Source: JAENVU01 sp046598395
GTDB lineage: Bacteria > Actinomycetota > Acidimicrobiia > IMCC26256 > JAENVU01
Length of the DNA: 38,356 nucleotides
Assembly (NCBI GenBank): GCA_046598395.1
Contig: JBKJIQ010000046.1
Span: 1-38,356, forward strand
Direction of reading: 5' to 3'
Shown here in pieces: positions 22,973-31,591 of the stretch (within the stretch, counting starts at the first letter, position 1; the number at the start of each line of letters is the position of its first letter). The translations under genes were made by a program, and so were the position numbers. Under the pieces are notes generated by a model. The model was not told where the DNA came from and did not search any database. It was given only the letters and a program-made list of their open reading frames with translations.

Positions 22973-23890
22973 TTAGTGACTTTGGAGCACGGCGTCGTCG
23001 GCGAAGTCTTGGAAGAGGCTGGTTGCCCCCGCCCCGAGTTGCAGCTGGCTGCCGCTGCCACTTGCCACCGGGATCACGACGTTGCGGAGGTTCGCCGGGT
23101 CCACGGAGAGGCCGAATCGGCCAAGGGTGTAGAGGTCCTTGAGGCCGATGCCGTCGAGTTGCGTGTGACGCCCCAGGTCGGCGAGGAGTTCGAGGGTCTT
23201 GATCGGTCCCGTGTTCTCGGCCCGGAACTGGCCGAGGGCTTGGAGGATCAGGTAGCCCTGGTTCTCGGTTCGGGTGAGGTCGCTGTTCGGGAACTGGTGG
23301 CGGTTGCGGGCGTAGGCGAGCGCCTGTGCCCCATTCAGTTTCTGAACCCCGGGCTGAAAATCTGCACCTGAGAACGAATCCTGCATCGGGAACGGGACAT
23401 TCACAGTGAGCCCGCCAACGTCATTGATCATTCCCTGGAAGCCGTCGAAGTCGGTGTCGATCACGTACGGAATCGTGACCCCGACGGTCGCGGCGATCGT
23501 GTCGGCTTGGAGCCGCGGGCCACCAGCAGAGTGAGCGGCGTTCACTTTGTCGATGCCGTGGCCAGGGATGCTCATGCCGGTGTCGCGCGGGATGTCGAGG
23601 ATCGTGCCCTGGTGTAACGCAGGGTTGATCCCGATGAGGTGAATCGCATCGCCGCGAGTGACGGTGTCGCCGGTACGACCGTCGTTGCCGATCGCGAGCA
23701 GGAACACGGGCGCGGTGGGACTCGGGGTGTAATCCGCGTTTGCAGTTTTGGTGATCGTGAACCAACGGGCGGCCGACGCGCCGGGGACCTGAACGCCGGC
23801 CAGCCAGAGCGCGACCAAGGTTGCGAAGGTGAGCGCGACGACGAGTGGGAGCGTGACGAAGGCGGTGCGGAAGGGGTGGCGGCGGATCAT
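22973..23890 (-). CDS. LytR-CpsA-Psr (LCP) family cell-wall ligase
   Basis: This 305-residue protein has an N-terminal transmembrane helix (FVTLPLVVALTFATLVALWLAG) and an extracytoplasmic LCP domain: VFLLAIGNDGRTGDTVTRGDAIHLIGINP, ILDIPRDTGMSIPGHGIDKVNAA, GFQGMINDVGGLTVNVPFPM and ALAYARNRHQFPNSDLTRTENQ. LCP enzymes attach polyprenyl-linked glycopolymers to peptidoglycan; in actinobacteria this includes arabinogalactan. The Arg and Asp residues that bind the pyrophosphate lipid (RGDAI, IPRD, RNRH) are present. Its ATG overlaps the stop of the upstream lipoprotein gene, so the two are coupled. Confidence 0.9.
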   Translation of the reverse strand: MIRRHPFRTAFVTLPLVVALTFATLVALWLAGVQVPGASAARWFTITKTANADYTPSPTAPVFLLAIGNDGRTGDTVTRGDAIHLIGINPALHQGTILDIPRDTGMSIPGHGIDKVNAAHSAGGPRLQADTIAATVGVTIPYVIDTDFDGFQGMINDVGGLTVNVPFPMQDSFSGADFQPGVQKLNGAQALAYARNRHQFPNSDLTRTENQGYLILQALGQFRAENTGPIKTLELLADLGRHTQLDGIGLKDLYTLGRFGLSVDPANLRNVVIPVASGSGSQLQLGAGATSLFQDFADDAVLQSH

Positions 23891-24546
23891 GGTTTGGTAC
23901 CCCCGGTGGTCGTGGTCGACTCGGTGGGAAGCCCGGCGCCGTCACGGCTGACTGCGAGCTTGAAGCTCAGGATCTTCCACCCGCCGGCGTCGCGCGTGAA
24001 CATCAGCTCCCCGGTGCGATGGATGACGAATAGGCCCCGGGGGCTCTTGGCCTTGACCGTCAGATCCAAGGTGGCGCCGACGAGATCGACGGCACCGGAC
24101 TTGTCGGCGAGGCCGCCCAGGTTGACCGGTGTCACCGTGGTCTTGATGACTCCGGTGACCGGGCCGAGGCCAGAGTCGAGGAACGCGTCAGCTTCGGGTC
24201 CGGCCAGCGCCGGGGCGGCACTCGGGGCCATGAGTGCCTGCAGCGCGGCGGCCGGGGGAGCGGTTGCCTTGGCTTTGAGCGGATCCAGGGTGGCGGCCTT
24301 GATGTAGGCGCCGATGGCGGTGACTACCGCATCGCGGTCGGTATCGGCGAGTGAGACAACACTGCCGGCCGAGGCCACGTTGACCAAGCCGACGGTGACC
24401 TTGACCCTCGCGTCGGGCCGGGTCGCGGGTCGCGAGGACGCACTTGACTTCGGCGCGGAACTATTGCTCGAGCAACCGACGAGCGCGCCCGTCACACTGA
24501 GAGCGAGAACGGTCGTGAGGCGCGCGGCGCGGTGGTGGTGAATCAT
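23887..24546 (-). CDS. Lipoprotein coupled to an LCP-family gene
   Basis: This 219-residue protein has a signal peptide and lipobox ALVGC (Cys25), followed by a Ser/Pro/Ala-rich linker. The body is an unrecognised domain with two halves: an Ala-rich helical segment (DAVVTAIGAYIKAATLDPLKA) and a beta-rich segment (GVIKTTVTPVNLGG, ATLDLTVKAKSPRGLFVIHRTGELMFTRDAGGWKILS) that looks like a nuclear transport factor 2-like or Mce-associated type fold. The latter is a guess. The tail is Thr-rich. It overlaps the LCP gene by four bases, suggesting a shared role in cell-wall polymer attachment. Confidence 0.78.
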   Translation of the reverse strand: MIHHHRAARLTTVLALSVTGALVGCSSNSSAPKSSASSRPATRPDARVKVTVGLVNVASAGSVVSLADTDRDAVVTAIGAYIKAATLDPLKAKATAPPAAALQALMAPSAAPALAGPEADAFLDSGLGPVTGVIKTTVTPVNLGGLADKSGAVDLVGATLDLTVKAKSPRGLFVIHRTGELMFTRDAGGWKILSFKLAVSRDGAGLPTESTTTTGGTKP

Positions 24547-24600
24547 GAGCTGATCAGGATGGCACGGGTCGCGGTGCCCCGTGGGGAGCCTCGGGAAGAT

Positions 24601-25260
24601 CTAGTACTCGGGGCCATGAAGTAGTTGACGTTCGAGCCCATCGAGTGCTGCGAGTTCCACCATGATGTGCAGGATGTCACCGTCTTGACCCACCAGGTCC
24701 GGCTGCGCAACGAGCGTGGCACCGAGGCGCGTGACCGCCGCGAGTGCGAAGCTCCCGGGAGTCATGAGACCACTCAGCTTCTTCCCGGCCCAGGCGGGCG
24801 TCAGGTTGCGCTCGACCAGTCCGACCGCGCCGGACGCGTCGGTCCAATCAGCGACGGCGTCTCGGGGCACCAGTCGGCGCAGTACTTGGTCGGTTGTCCA
24901 CGCGACGGTTGCGACGGTAGGAATGCCGAGGCGTTGGTAGATCACGGCGCGGCGCGGGTCGTAGATTCGCGCCACGACATTCTCCACCTCGAAGGTCTCG
25001 CGTGCGACACGCGCGGCCATGATGTTCGAGTTGTCGCCGCTCGTCACGGCAGCCATCGCACCGGCGTCGCGGACCCCGGCATCCTCGAGGGTGTCACGGT
25101 CGAAACCGAACCCCAAGATGCGGTTGCCGGTGAAACCCTTCGGTAGGCGCCCGAATGCTTCCTTCTTCTTGTCAATCACCGAGACCGTGTGGTCCTGGCG
25201 CTGGAGTGCACCGGCCAGTTCACTTCCGACGCGCCCACATCCCACGACCACAACGTGCAC
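24601..25260 (-). CDS. TrkA-type RCK protein (CeoC/TrkA-like)
   Basis: This protein of about 219 residues has an N-terminal Rossmann RCK domain (VHVVVVGCGRVGSELAGALQ, ITxVDKK-like VSVIDKKKEAF, AVTSGDNSNIMAARVARE) and a C-terminal RCK_C domain (VERNLTPAWAGKKLSGL, then LVAQPDLVGQDGDILHIMV). Such proteins gate K+ transporters by binding NAD(H), ATP or c-di-AMP. I chose GTG 25260 with GAGGGG eight bases upstream; a longer in-frame start adds a non-conserved 57 residues. A second TrkA-like gene lies at 25751 on the same strand, with an OB-fold gene on the opposite strand between them. Confidence 0.88.
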   Translation of the reverse strand: MHVVVVGCGRVGSELAGALQRQDHTVSVIDKKKEAFGRLPKGFTGNRILGFGFDRDTLEDAGVRDAGAMAAVTSGDNSNIMAARVARETFEVENVVARIYDPRRAVIYQRLGIPTVATVAWTTDQVLRRLVPRDAVADWTDASGAVGLVERNLTPAWAGKKLSGLMTPGSFALAAVTRLGATLVAQPDLVGQDGDILHIMVELAALDGLERQLLHGPEY

Positions 25261-25395
25261 GGCTGATCCCCTCGGCTGGTTTCCATGGCCCCGGCTGGGC
25301 CGCGCCGATGCTAACGGCGGTACCGTTGAGGCTTGGGTTCGCGCGGCTGGCCTTCGTCGGTCCAACCAACCATGATCGAGTGACAAGGGGAACTG

Positions 25396-25749
25396 ATGGG
25401 CGTCCGTAACTTCGTCAAGCGGGTCGGTCAATCAACCGAGGACTCGGACCGAGTCCGACTCACAGCGTTCTGTGACACCCTCGACGTAACGCCATTGGAT
25501 GCGCTCCCGTTGCGTACGCCCGTGCGGTTCGCTGGCGAGGTGACGTCGTTGCGCATCGTGCCCCGAGCGGGAGCGCCGGCAATCGAGGCCACCGTGAAGG
25601 ATGGTCGTGGGTGTGCCGTCGCGGTGTTCCTGGGGCGGGGCCGGATCCGCGGACTCACACCCGGTCGGCGCTTGATCTTGGAAGGGGTTGTGTTAGCCGA
25701 GGGAAACGAGAAGGTGACCTACAACCCGTCCTACGAACTGCTCGCCTGA
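25396..25749 (+). CDS. OB-fold nucleic-acid-binding domain protein
   Basis: This 117-residue protein has one OB fold of the RecG-wedge/aspRS-like kind: PVRFAGEVTSLRIVPRAGAPAIEATVKDG, then AVAVFLGRGRIRGLTPGRRLILEGVVLAEG and a last strand KVTYNPSYELLA. It resembles the actinobacterial Rv2694c type found near the trk genes. AAGGGG lies before the ATG. It is divergent from the RCK gene at 24601 and convergent with the one at 25751. Its binding target is unknown; single-stranded DNA or RNA is assumed from the fold. Confidence 0.85.
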   Translation: MGVRNFVKRVGQSTEDSDRVRLTAFCDTLDVTPLDALPLRTPVRFAGEVTSLRIVPRAGAPAIEATVKDGRGCAVAVFLGRGRIRGLTPGRRLILEGVVLAEGNEKVTYNPSYELLA

Positions 25750-25750
25750 C

Positions 25751-26434
25751 TCAGACGGTCCCGGGGACTGAGCCGGTGCCGGTGAGAATCTCGCGGATCT
25801 GATCTTCGGAGTCGGGCGTGACCAACGCGAGAACTTCGTCGCCCGGCTCGAAAACCGACTCGCCACGCGGAACAATGAGGTGATCGCCGCGCAGGATCGC
25901 GACGATCGTCGCTTCGCGTGGTACTTCGGTCTCGGCGATTGACCGACCGACCACGCTGGCGTCGTCCGCGAGCGTGACCTCCACCAGGCGCGCCAGCCCG
26001 CCTTCGAAGCGAAGAATTTCCACGAGTTTTCCAACGCTCACCGCTTCTTCGACTAACGCGGTGATGAGATGCGGAGTGGAGACGAACAGGTCGACACCCC
26101 AGTTTTCGGTGAACATCCACTCGTTCTTCGGATGGTTCACCCTGGCGATCACGCGGGGGATGCCGAACTCTTGCTTGGCCAGGAGCGACACGACGAGGTT
26201 GTCTTCGTCGTCGCCCGTCGCGGCGACGAGGACCTCACACTTCTCCAGCCCGGCCTCGCGCAGTGACGAGACTTCACAGGCGTCGCCCACGTACCACTCG
26301 ATGCCGGCGTCGAGTGTGGCGCGGTCCAATACCGACTGCTTCTGCTCGATGAGCAGGACGTCGTGACCAGAGCTGTGGAGCGAGGCGGCGACGTGCTGTC
26401 CGACGTTGCCAGCCCCGGTAATTGCGACACGCAT
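25751..26434 (-). CDS. TrkA-type RCK protein (CeoB/TrkA-like)
   Basis: This 227-residue protein has an RCK_N Rossmann domain (MRVAITGAGNVGQHVAASL, DVLLIEQKQ, VAATGDDEDNLVVSLLAKQ, RVIARVNHPKNEWMFTENWGVD) and an RCK_C domain (GRSIAETEVPREATIVAILRGDHLIVPRGESVFEPGDEVLALV). It is a regulatory subunit for potassium transport, cytosolic at the membrane. It is divergent from the KimA-like permease gene across 95 bases, which suggests shared control. No TrkH/TrkG channel is in the window, so the permease is the obvious candidate partner, but that is inference. Confidence 0.92.
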   Translation of the reverse strand: MRVAITGAGNVGQHVAASLHSSGHDVLLIEQKQSVLDRATLDAGIEWYVGDACEVSSLREAGLEKCEVLVAATGDDEDNLVVSLLAKQEFGIPRVIARVNHPKNEWMFTENWGVDLFVSTPHLITALVEEAVSVGKLVEILRFEGGLARLVEVTLADDASVVGRSIAETEVPREATIVAILRGDHLIVPRGESVFEPGDEVLALVTPDSEDQIREILTGTGSVPGTV

Positions 26435-26529
26435 GAATGCGAACCTAGCGCTCCCGAACCCCCGATGGTCGCCTCGGAGGTGTCAGACTCTTCGCCGTTT
26501 CCGTTCCCAGCTTTCGGAGTGCATTTTCA

Positions 26530-28371
26530 GTGTCCGTCGTCAAGCGCATCTTGGTGGGCCGGCCGCTCTCCAGCGCCGAGCAGGAACATCAGCGGATCCC
26601 CAAGGTCATCGCCCTTGCGGTGTTCTCGTCCGACGCGATCTCCTCCACCGCGTATGCCACCGAAGAGATCCTCTTCGTTACCGCGTTGGGATCGTCGAGT
26701 TTGGCGCTCGGGCTCAACACGCTGATCCCACTCTCGATCGCGGTCGCGCTGATCTTGGCCATTGTGGTCACGTCCTACCGCCAAACGATTTTCGCCTACC
26801 CGAGCGGCGGCGGCTCCTACGTGGTGAGCCGCGAGAACTTGGGCGAGATGCCGTCGCTCGTCGCGGGCGCGTCGCTCTTGGTGGACTACATCCTCACGGT
26901 CGCGGTCTCGATCTCGGCGGGGGTGGCGGCGATCACGTCGATCCCGGCGTTCCAAGATCTTGCCGACCGGCGGGTGGAGATCGGACTGATCCTGATCGGG
27001 GTCATCACGCTGGCCAACTTGCGCGGGATCAAGGAGTCCGGCCGGATTTTCGCGGCGCCCACCTACGTCTACATCGTGATGCTCATCGCGCTGATCGTCT
27101 ACGGCCTGGTCCGGAGCTACACGGGTGAGATCCATCAGGTGCCGTTCGACAAGAACGCGTTCGAGGGAACCCGGATCGTCGGGGGGGATCTGGGGCTGTT
27201 CCTGATCCTGAAGGGCTTCTCGTCGGGCGCGGTGGCGTTGACCGGGGTCGAGGCGATCTCCAACGGAGTACCCGCGTTCCGGCGTCCAGAGTCAAAGAAC
27301 GCGGCGAACACCCTGATGTGGATGGCAATCATCTTGGGGGTGTTGTTCTTCGGCGTCTCGGTGCTGGCTCATCGGCTGCACCCCTACCCGAGCCACGACC
27401 AGACGGTGTTCTCGCAGATGGGACTCTTGGTCTTCGGTAACGGTCCTATCTATCTGGTGCTTCAGTTCGCCACCGCGGCGATTCTGACCCTTGCTGCGAA
27501 TACCGCCTACGCCGACTTCCCCCGCCTGTCGTCGATCATCGCTCACGACAAGTACTTGCCGCGCCAGCTCGCGAACCGCGGCGACCGGCTCGTGTTCTCG
27601 AACGGTGTGCTGGTGCTCGCGGGGGCCGCCGCGGTGCTCATCATCGCGTTCGGAGGTCTTACCAACGCGTTGATCCCGCTCTATGCCGTGGGCGTGTTCA
27701 CCTCGTTCACGCTCTCGCAGGCGGGGATGGTGCGCCACCACCAGAAGGAACGCGAACCACGTTGGAAGTTCAACGCGGTACTGAACGGCATCGGTTCGTT
27801 CACCACGTTCATCATCCTGATCGTGATCGCCGCAACCAAGTTCACCGAGGGCGCGTGGGTGCCGATCGTGGTGATCCCGTTCATCATCTTGTTGTTCAAG
27901 TCGATTCACACGCACTACACGACGATCGAGAAGAGCCTCGCGGCCGACGTTGATTACAAGGTGCGGCCGATGAATCACACGGTCGTGGTGCTGGTGGGAT
28001 CTGTCCACCGAGGCGTGCTCGAGGCTCTGGCGTACGCCAAGTCGATGCGGCCGACGCAGCTGCTTGCCGTGACCGTGGTATCGGATGAGGAAGAGCAAGA
28101 GAAGATTGCGCGGCAATGGGCGCAGTTCGGAATCGATGTCCCGCTCGAGATCGTGTTCTCGCCGTACCGGGAGCTGGCCCGGCCGGTGCTCCGGTTCGTG
28201 GAGGAGCTCGACGCCCAGCGCGACAACGACATCGTGACCGTGGTGATCCCGGAGTTCGTGGTGGGATCGTGGTGGGGCCAACTGCTCCATAACCAAAGCG
28301 CCCTCTTCCTCAAGGGCCGCCTGTTGTTCCGCAAGGGGACTGTGGTCACCTCGGTGCCATACCACATCTGA
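26530..28371 (+). CDS. KimA-like APC-family potassium importer
   Basis: This 613-residue protein has twelve or so membrane segments and a cytosolic C-terminal domain. It shares long segments with Bacillus KimA from memory: FSSDAISSTAYATEEIL, SYRQTIFAYPSGGGSYVVSR, SLLVDYILTVAVSISAG, FSSGAVALTGVEAISNGVPA, LIPLYAVGVFTSFTLSQAGM, and the ending LLHNQSALFLKGRLLFRKG. KimA is a high-affinity K+/H+ symporter shut by c-di-AMP at its C-terminal domain. GTG 26530 has CGGAG ten bases upstream. The divergent RCK gene supports a K+ role. The annotation as a generic amino-acid permease is the alternative. Confidence 0.9.
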   Translation: MSVVKRILVGRPLSSAEQEHQRIPKVIALAVFSSDAISSTAYATEEILFVTALGSSSLALGLNTLIPLSIAVALILAIVVTSYRQTIFAYPSGGGSYVVSRENLGEMPSLVAGASLLVDYILTVAVSISAGVAAITSIPAFQDLADRRVEIGLILIGVITLANLRGIKESGRIFAAPTYVYIVMLIALIVYGLVRSYTGEIHQVPFDKNAFEGTRIVGGDLGLFLILKGFSSGAVALTGVEAISNGVPAFRRPESKNAANTLMWMAIILGVLFFGVSVLAHRLHPYPSHDQTVFSQMGLLVFGNGPIYLVLQFATAAILTLAANTAYADFPRLSSIIAHDKYLPRQLANRGDRLVFSNGVLVLAGAAAVLIIAFGGLTNALIPLYAVGVFTSFTLSQAGMVRHHQKEREPRWKFNAVLNGIGSFTTFIILIVIAATKFTEGAWVPIVVIPFIILLFKSIHTHYTTIEKSLAADVDYKVRPMNHTVVVLVGSVHRGVLEALAYAKSMRPTQLLAVTVVSDEEEQEKIARQWAQFGIDVPLEIVFSPYRELARPVLRFVEELDAQRDNDIVTVVIPEFVVGSWWGQLLHNQSALFLKGRLLFRKGTVVTSVPYHI

Positions 28372-28422
28372 CGATTTTGTCGGTCGCGCCGTTTCGGCGG
28401 CCGCGGTCCGCGCCTGGCTAGA

Positions 28423-28452
28423 TTGACGCAGTTGTGACGGCCCCCATACCGT
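28423..28452 (+). promoter_or_regulatory. Candidate promoter of the pyrophosphatase gene
   Basis: TTGACG (28423-28428) and TACCGT (28447-28452) are 18 bases apart, about 65 bases before the ATG. The 145-base gap otherwise holds a weak CGCCG-TTT-CGGCG stem near 28388 that may end the permease transcript, and the AAGGAG site at 28500. Confidence 0.35.
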
Positions 28453-28516
28453 CCCCCGGGCTTGAGCGCCGGTCCTCCGCGCGCTCGTATCACCACACCA
28501 AGGAGCACTCCAGCAG

Positions 28517-30880
28517 ATGAGCACTGTCATTGCCGAAGGCAGTTACCAGGTCTTCACACTTGGATCGACGGAATGGTTCTGGTTGTGGTTCTCGGCGGCG
28601 ACCGCGGTTCTCGCGCTCCTTGTCGGGGTCTTCCTGATGCGCGGGGTCTTGGCGGCTGAGACCGGCACGCCGACCATGGTGGAGATCGCCCTCGCGATCC
28701 AAGAGGGCGCGATGGCCTACCTCAAGCGGCAGTTCAAGACGATCGCCGTGATCCTCATTCCGTTGGCGATCATCGTGTTCATCACCGCCACCGAGGTCGC
28801 GAAGCCCGGGGTTCCCGACTTTGCCAGGGTGGGATTGTTGCCTTCCGATGGGGCAGCCGGCCTGTCCTACATCGCCTCCGGCAGTTTCCGAACTCTTGCA
28901 TTCATCGCCGGTTGCTTCATGTCGGGCCTCACCGGATTCATCGGCATGAGCCTGGCGGTACGCGGCAATGTGCGGACCGCCGCCGCCGCGAAATCCGGGT
29001 CGCTCCCCGCGGCGCTCAAGGTCGCGTTCCGTACCGGTGGCGTCGCCGGTATGTTCACCGTCGGCCTCGGTCTGCTCGGCGCCACGATCATCATCATGTT
29101 GTTCCAGAACACCGCGTCCGCGATGCTGATTGGCTTCGGCTTCGGTGGCTCGCTCCTCGCGTTGTTCCTTCGGGTTGGTGGCGGCATCTTCACGAAGGCC
29201 GCCGATGTGGGTGCCGACTTGGTGGGCAAGGTCGAGGCTGGAATCCCCGAAGACGATCCGCGTAACCCCGCCACCATCGCGGATAACGTCGGCGACAACG
29301 TGGGTGACTGCGCCGGTATGGCCGCCGACCTCTTCGAGTCTTACGAGGTCACGTTGGTGGCGTCGATCATTCTTGGGGTTGCGGCGTTCAAGTCGATCGG
29401 TGCGAACCCGGCACTCGGGCTGGTGTTCCCACTGGCTGCTCGTGCGGTCGGAGTGCTCGCCTCGATCGTGGGTGTGTTCGCAGTACGCGCCACCGACAAA
29501 GACAAGTCGGCGATGGCGCCGATCAACCGGGGTTTCCTGACCGCCGGGCTGCTGACGGTGGTGGGCACGGCGATCGTGGCCTTCGGATATGTGGGCAATG
29601 AGCACGCGAACGCCGGTTGGAAGTGCTTCGGCGCGGTGGTGTCCGGACTCGTCCTGGCCCAGGGTCTGAGCCGTCTGACCGAGTACTTCACCTCCACCGA
29701 AACTGCTCCGGTGCGTGAGATCGCCGAGGCCACTCGGACGGGTCCGGCCACGGTGATCCTCTCCGGGATCAGCTCCGGCCTCGAGTCGAGCGTCTACGCG
29801 ATCATCGCGATCTGCGCGGCACTCGGCATTGCCATCGCCATGGGCGGCGGCAACATTCAGTTCGTCTTCTACCTCGTCGCCCTGACCGGTATGGGTATGC
29901 TCGCAACTACCGGAGTCGTGGTCTCGGAGGACACCTTCGGTCCGGTCGCGGATAACGCGGCGGGTATCGCGGAGATGTCCGGTGAGTTCAGCGGCGAGGC
30001 CGAGCGGATCATGGTGAGCCTCGACGCGGTGGGAAACACCACGAAGGCCGTCACCAAAGGATTCGCAATCGGTTCCGCGGTCATTGCCTCCGTCGCGTTG
30101 TTCGCGTCGTACATCGAGACCATCGGCCAGGAACTGAACCTGGGCGCAGGGCCCCGGATCTTCAGGAGTCTCGCCACCCAGATGAACGTGGCCGACCCGA
30201 AGACCTTCATCGGTCTGCTCATCGGTGGTTCGGTGGCGTTCCTCTTCTCGGCCCTCGCCATCCGTGCGGTGTCACGCACCGCGGGTGTGGTCGTGCAGGA
30301 AGTTCGGAACCAGTTTGCCGATGGCGGGATCATGGCAGGCACCAAGAAGCCCGACTACGGACCGGTCATCGACATCTGCACCAAGGCATCGTTGCGTGAG
30401 CTCGCAACCCCGGCGTTGCTCGCAGTCCTCACGCCCGTGATCGTGGGCTTCGGCATCAACTACTTCGCACTCGGAGCGTTCCTTGCTGGTGTGATTCTGA
30501 CTGGTCAACTCATGGCGAACTTCCTGTCGAACTCCGGTGGCGCGTGGGACAACGCGAAGAAGTACATCGAGGATGGCAATGAGGGCGGCAAGGGCTCCGA
30601 CGCTCATACCGCGGCGGTGATCGGCGACACGGTCGGTGACCCGTTCAAGGACACGGCCGGTCCGGCGTTGAACCCGCTCATCAAGGTGATGAACCTGGTG
30701 TCGCTGCTGATCCTTCCGGCGATCATCTCGCTGCGAAACGACGACATTCGCTATGCGATCTCAGGTGCGGCGCTCGTGGTACTCATCGGAGCGGTGGCGT
30801 TCAGCAAGCGCAAGAGCGCGGGTCTCGGCGGCGACACCTCCGAGACGGTGGTGAGGCCCGACGCGACGGTTCCTGTCTGA
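28517..30880 (+). CDS. hppA: Proton-translocating membrane pyrophosphatase, K+-independent
   Basis: This 787-residue, roughly 16-helix membrane protein pumps H+ using pyrophosphate. Substrate-binding motifs are present: TKAADVGADLVGKVEAGIPEDDP, then NPATIADNVGDNVGDCAGMAADLFESYE, and late GDTVGDPFKDTAGPALNPLIK. Lys510 and Thr513 in GNTTKAVTKGFAIGSA replace the Ala and Gly of K+-dependent enzymes, which marks the K+-independent class. Length is slightly above the usual 690-770. An AAGGAG site precedes the ATG. It may energise uptake by the KimA-like symporter just upstream and recover energy from pyrophosphate made by biosynthesis, such as NAD synthesis. Confidence 0.96.
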   Translation: MSTVIAEGSYQVFTLGSTEWFWLWFSAATAVLALLVGVFLMRGVLAAETGTPTMVEIALAIQEGAMAYLKRQFKTIAVILIPLAIIVFITATEVAKPGVPDFARVGLLPSDGAAGLSYIASGSFRTLAFIAGCFMSGLTGFIGMSLAVRGNVRTAAAAKSGSLPAALKVAFRTGGVAGMFTVGLGLLGATIIIMLFQNTASAMLIGFGFGGSLLALFLRVGGGIFTKAADVGADLVGKVEAGIPEDDPRNPATIADNVGDNVGDCAGMAADLFESYEVTLVASIILGVAAFKSIGANPALGLVFPLAARAVGVLASIVGVFAVRATDKDKSAMAPINRGFLTAGLLTVVGTAIVAFGYVGNEHANAGWKCFGAVVSGLVLAQGLSRLTEYFTSTETAPVREIAEATRTGPATVILSGISSGLESSVYAIIAICAALGIAIAMGGGNIQFVFYLVALTGMGMLATTGVVVSEDTFGPVADNAAGIAEMSGEFSGEAERIMVSLDAVGNTTKAVTKGFAIGSAVIASVALFASYIETIGQELNLGAGPRIFRSLATQMNVADPKTFIGLLIGGSVAFLFSALAIRAVSRTAGVVVQEVRNQFADGGIMAGTKKPDYGPVIDICTKASLRELATPALLAVLTPVIVGFGINYFALGAFLAGVILTGQLMANFLSNSGGAWDNAKKYIEDGNEGGKGSDAHTAAVIGDTVGDPFKDTAGPALNPLIKVMNLVSLLILPAIISLRNDDIRYAISGAALVVLIGAVAFSKRKSAGLGGDTSETVVRPDATVPV

Positions 30881-30966
30881 CCGATAGCGCGGCTACCCGG
30901 GCTCGGTCCTCAACGGCATTTCGATGTGAGCGACTCGTCAGATTTGGCTGTGCCAGCGTCCAGATA

Positions 30967-30994
30967 TCGACAGTGCATTGCGTATCGTTATGCT
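30967..30994 (+). promoter_or_regulatory. Candidate promoter of the toxin-antitoxin pair, leaderless
   Basis: TCGACA (30967-30972) and TATGCT (30989-30994) are 16 bases apart. The expected start lies at about 31001, the A of the antitoxin ATG, and there is no ribosome-binding site before it. The transcript is therefore probably leaderless. TGCA sits at both ends of an imperfect dyad around it (30974-31001) that could be the autoregulatory site. Confidence 0.4.
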
Positions 30995-31000
30995 TATTGC

Positions 31001-31249
31001 ATGGCACAGCTCGTGACCCGCATTCCCGACGCGCTCGCGGCGCAGCTCGACGAGATGATTGCCGCTGGTGTGGTCGCCACTCGCTCGCAGGCCGTGCGTC
31101 TCGGGCTGGAACGCCTGATCGATCGCCACCGCCGAGACCAGGTGGGCGCCGCGATCGTGGCGGGGTACCAGGCTCACCCCCAGACCGAGGATGAATGGGT
31201 TGGGTCCGATGCACGAGCAATCGAAATGATCGCAGAAGAGCCGTGGTAG
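31001..31249 (+). CDS. Antitoxin, ribbon-helix-helix type
   Basis: This 82-residue protein reads MAQLVTRIPDALAAQLDEMI, a strand plus helix typical of ribbon-helix-helix DNA binders, then a short turn and VATRSQAVRLGLERLIDRHR. The C-terminal half is acidic and ends AEEPW, the usual toxin-binding tail. It should neutralise the following MazF-like toxin and repress its own promoter. The toxin start overlaps its end by seven bases. An upstream in-frame extension is not supported. Confidence 0.85.
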   Translation: MAQLVTRIPDALAAQLDEMIAAGVVATRSQAVRLGLERLIDRHRRDQVGAAIVAGYQAHPQTEDEWVGSDARAIEMIAEEPW

Positions 31250-31557
31250 CGACGCCGGCCCAGGGTGAGATCTGGTGGGCCGAGGCAGAAGACAAACGGC
31301 GGCCGGTGCTCGTGGTCACTCGCTCGAACGCGATCCCGGTCCTCACGTGGGTCACGATCGCACCGGTGAGTAGGACGGTGCGGTCGATCCCGACGGAGAT
31401 TGCGTTGGATGATCGTCATGGTATGAACCGCGAGTGCGCCGCATCGTTCGACAACCTCCAACCGATTCGTCGGAGTCTGTTGACTGAGCGCATCGGGTCG
31501 TTGGGGCCCGATCAGCTCGAGATCTGCCGCGCCTTGAACGCATTGTCCGACTGTTGA
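31243..31557 (+). CDS. MazF/PemK-like mRNA interferase toxin
   Basis: This protein of about 104 residues has GEIWWAEAEDKRRPVLVVTRSNAIPVL (the conserved Arg-Pro-Val loop), VTIAPVSRTVRSIPTEIAL and a C-terminal part with ECAASFDNLQPIRRSLLTERIG, as in PemK/MazF ribonucleases that cut mRNA. The start GTG 31243 overlaps the antitoxin stop. A longer start at 31195 is less likely. The pair sits between the pyrophosphatase and a convergent DedA gene, where such modules often insert. Confidence 0.88.
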   Translation: MVATPAQGEIWWAEAEDKRRPVLVVTRSNAIPVLTWVTIAPVSRTVRSIPTEIALDDRHGMNRECAASFDNLQPIRRSLLTERIGSLGPDQLEICRALNALSDC

Positions 31558-31591
31558 GGGTCGGCCGGGAGTCTTGGGCCGAGCGGGATTT

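Noticed and set aside
28490..29605. 371-residue minus-strand frame opposite hppA
   Set aside because: It is composed of charged, low-complexity shadow sequence against a highly conserved membrane pump, with no ribosome-binding site.
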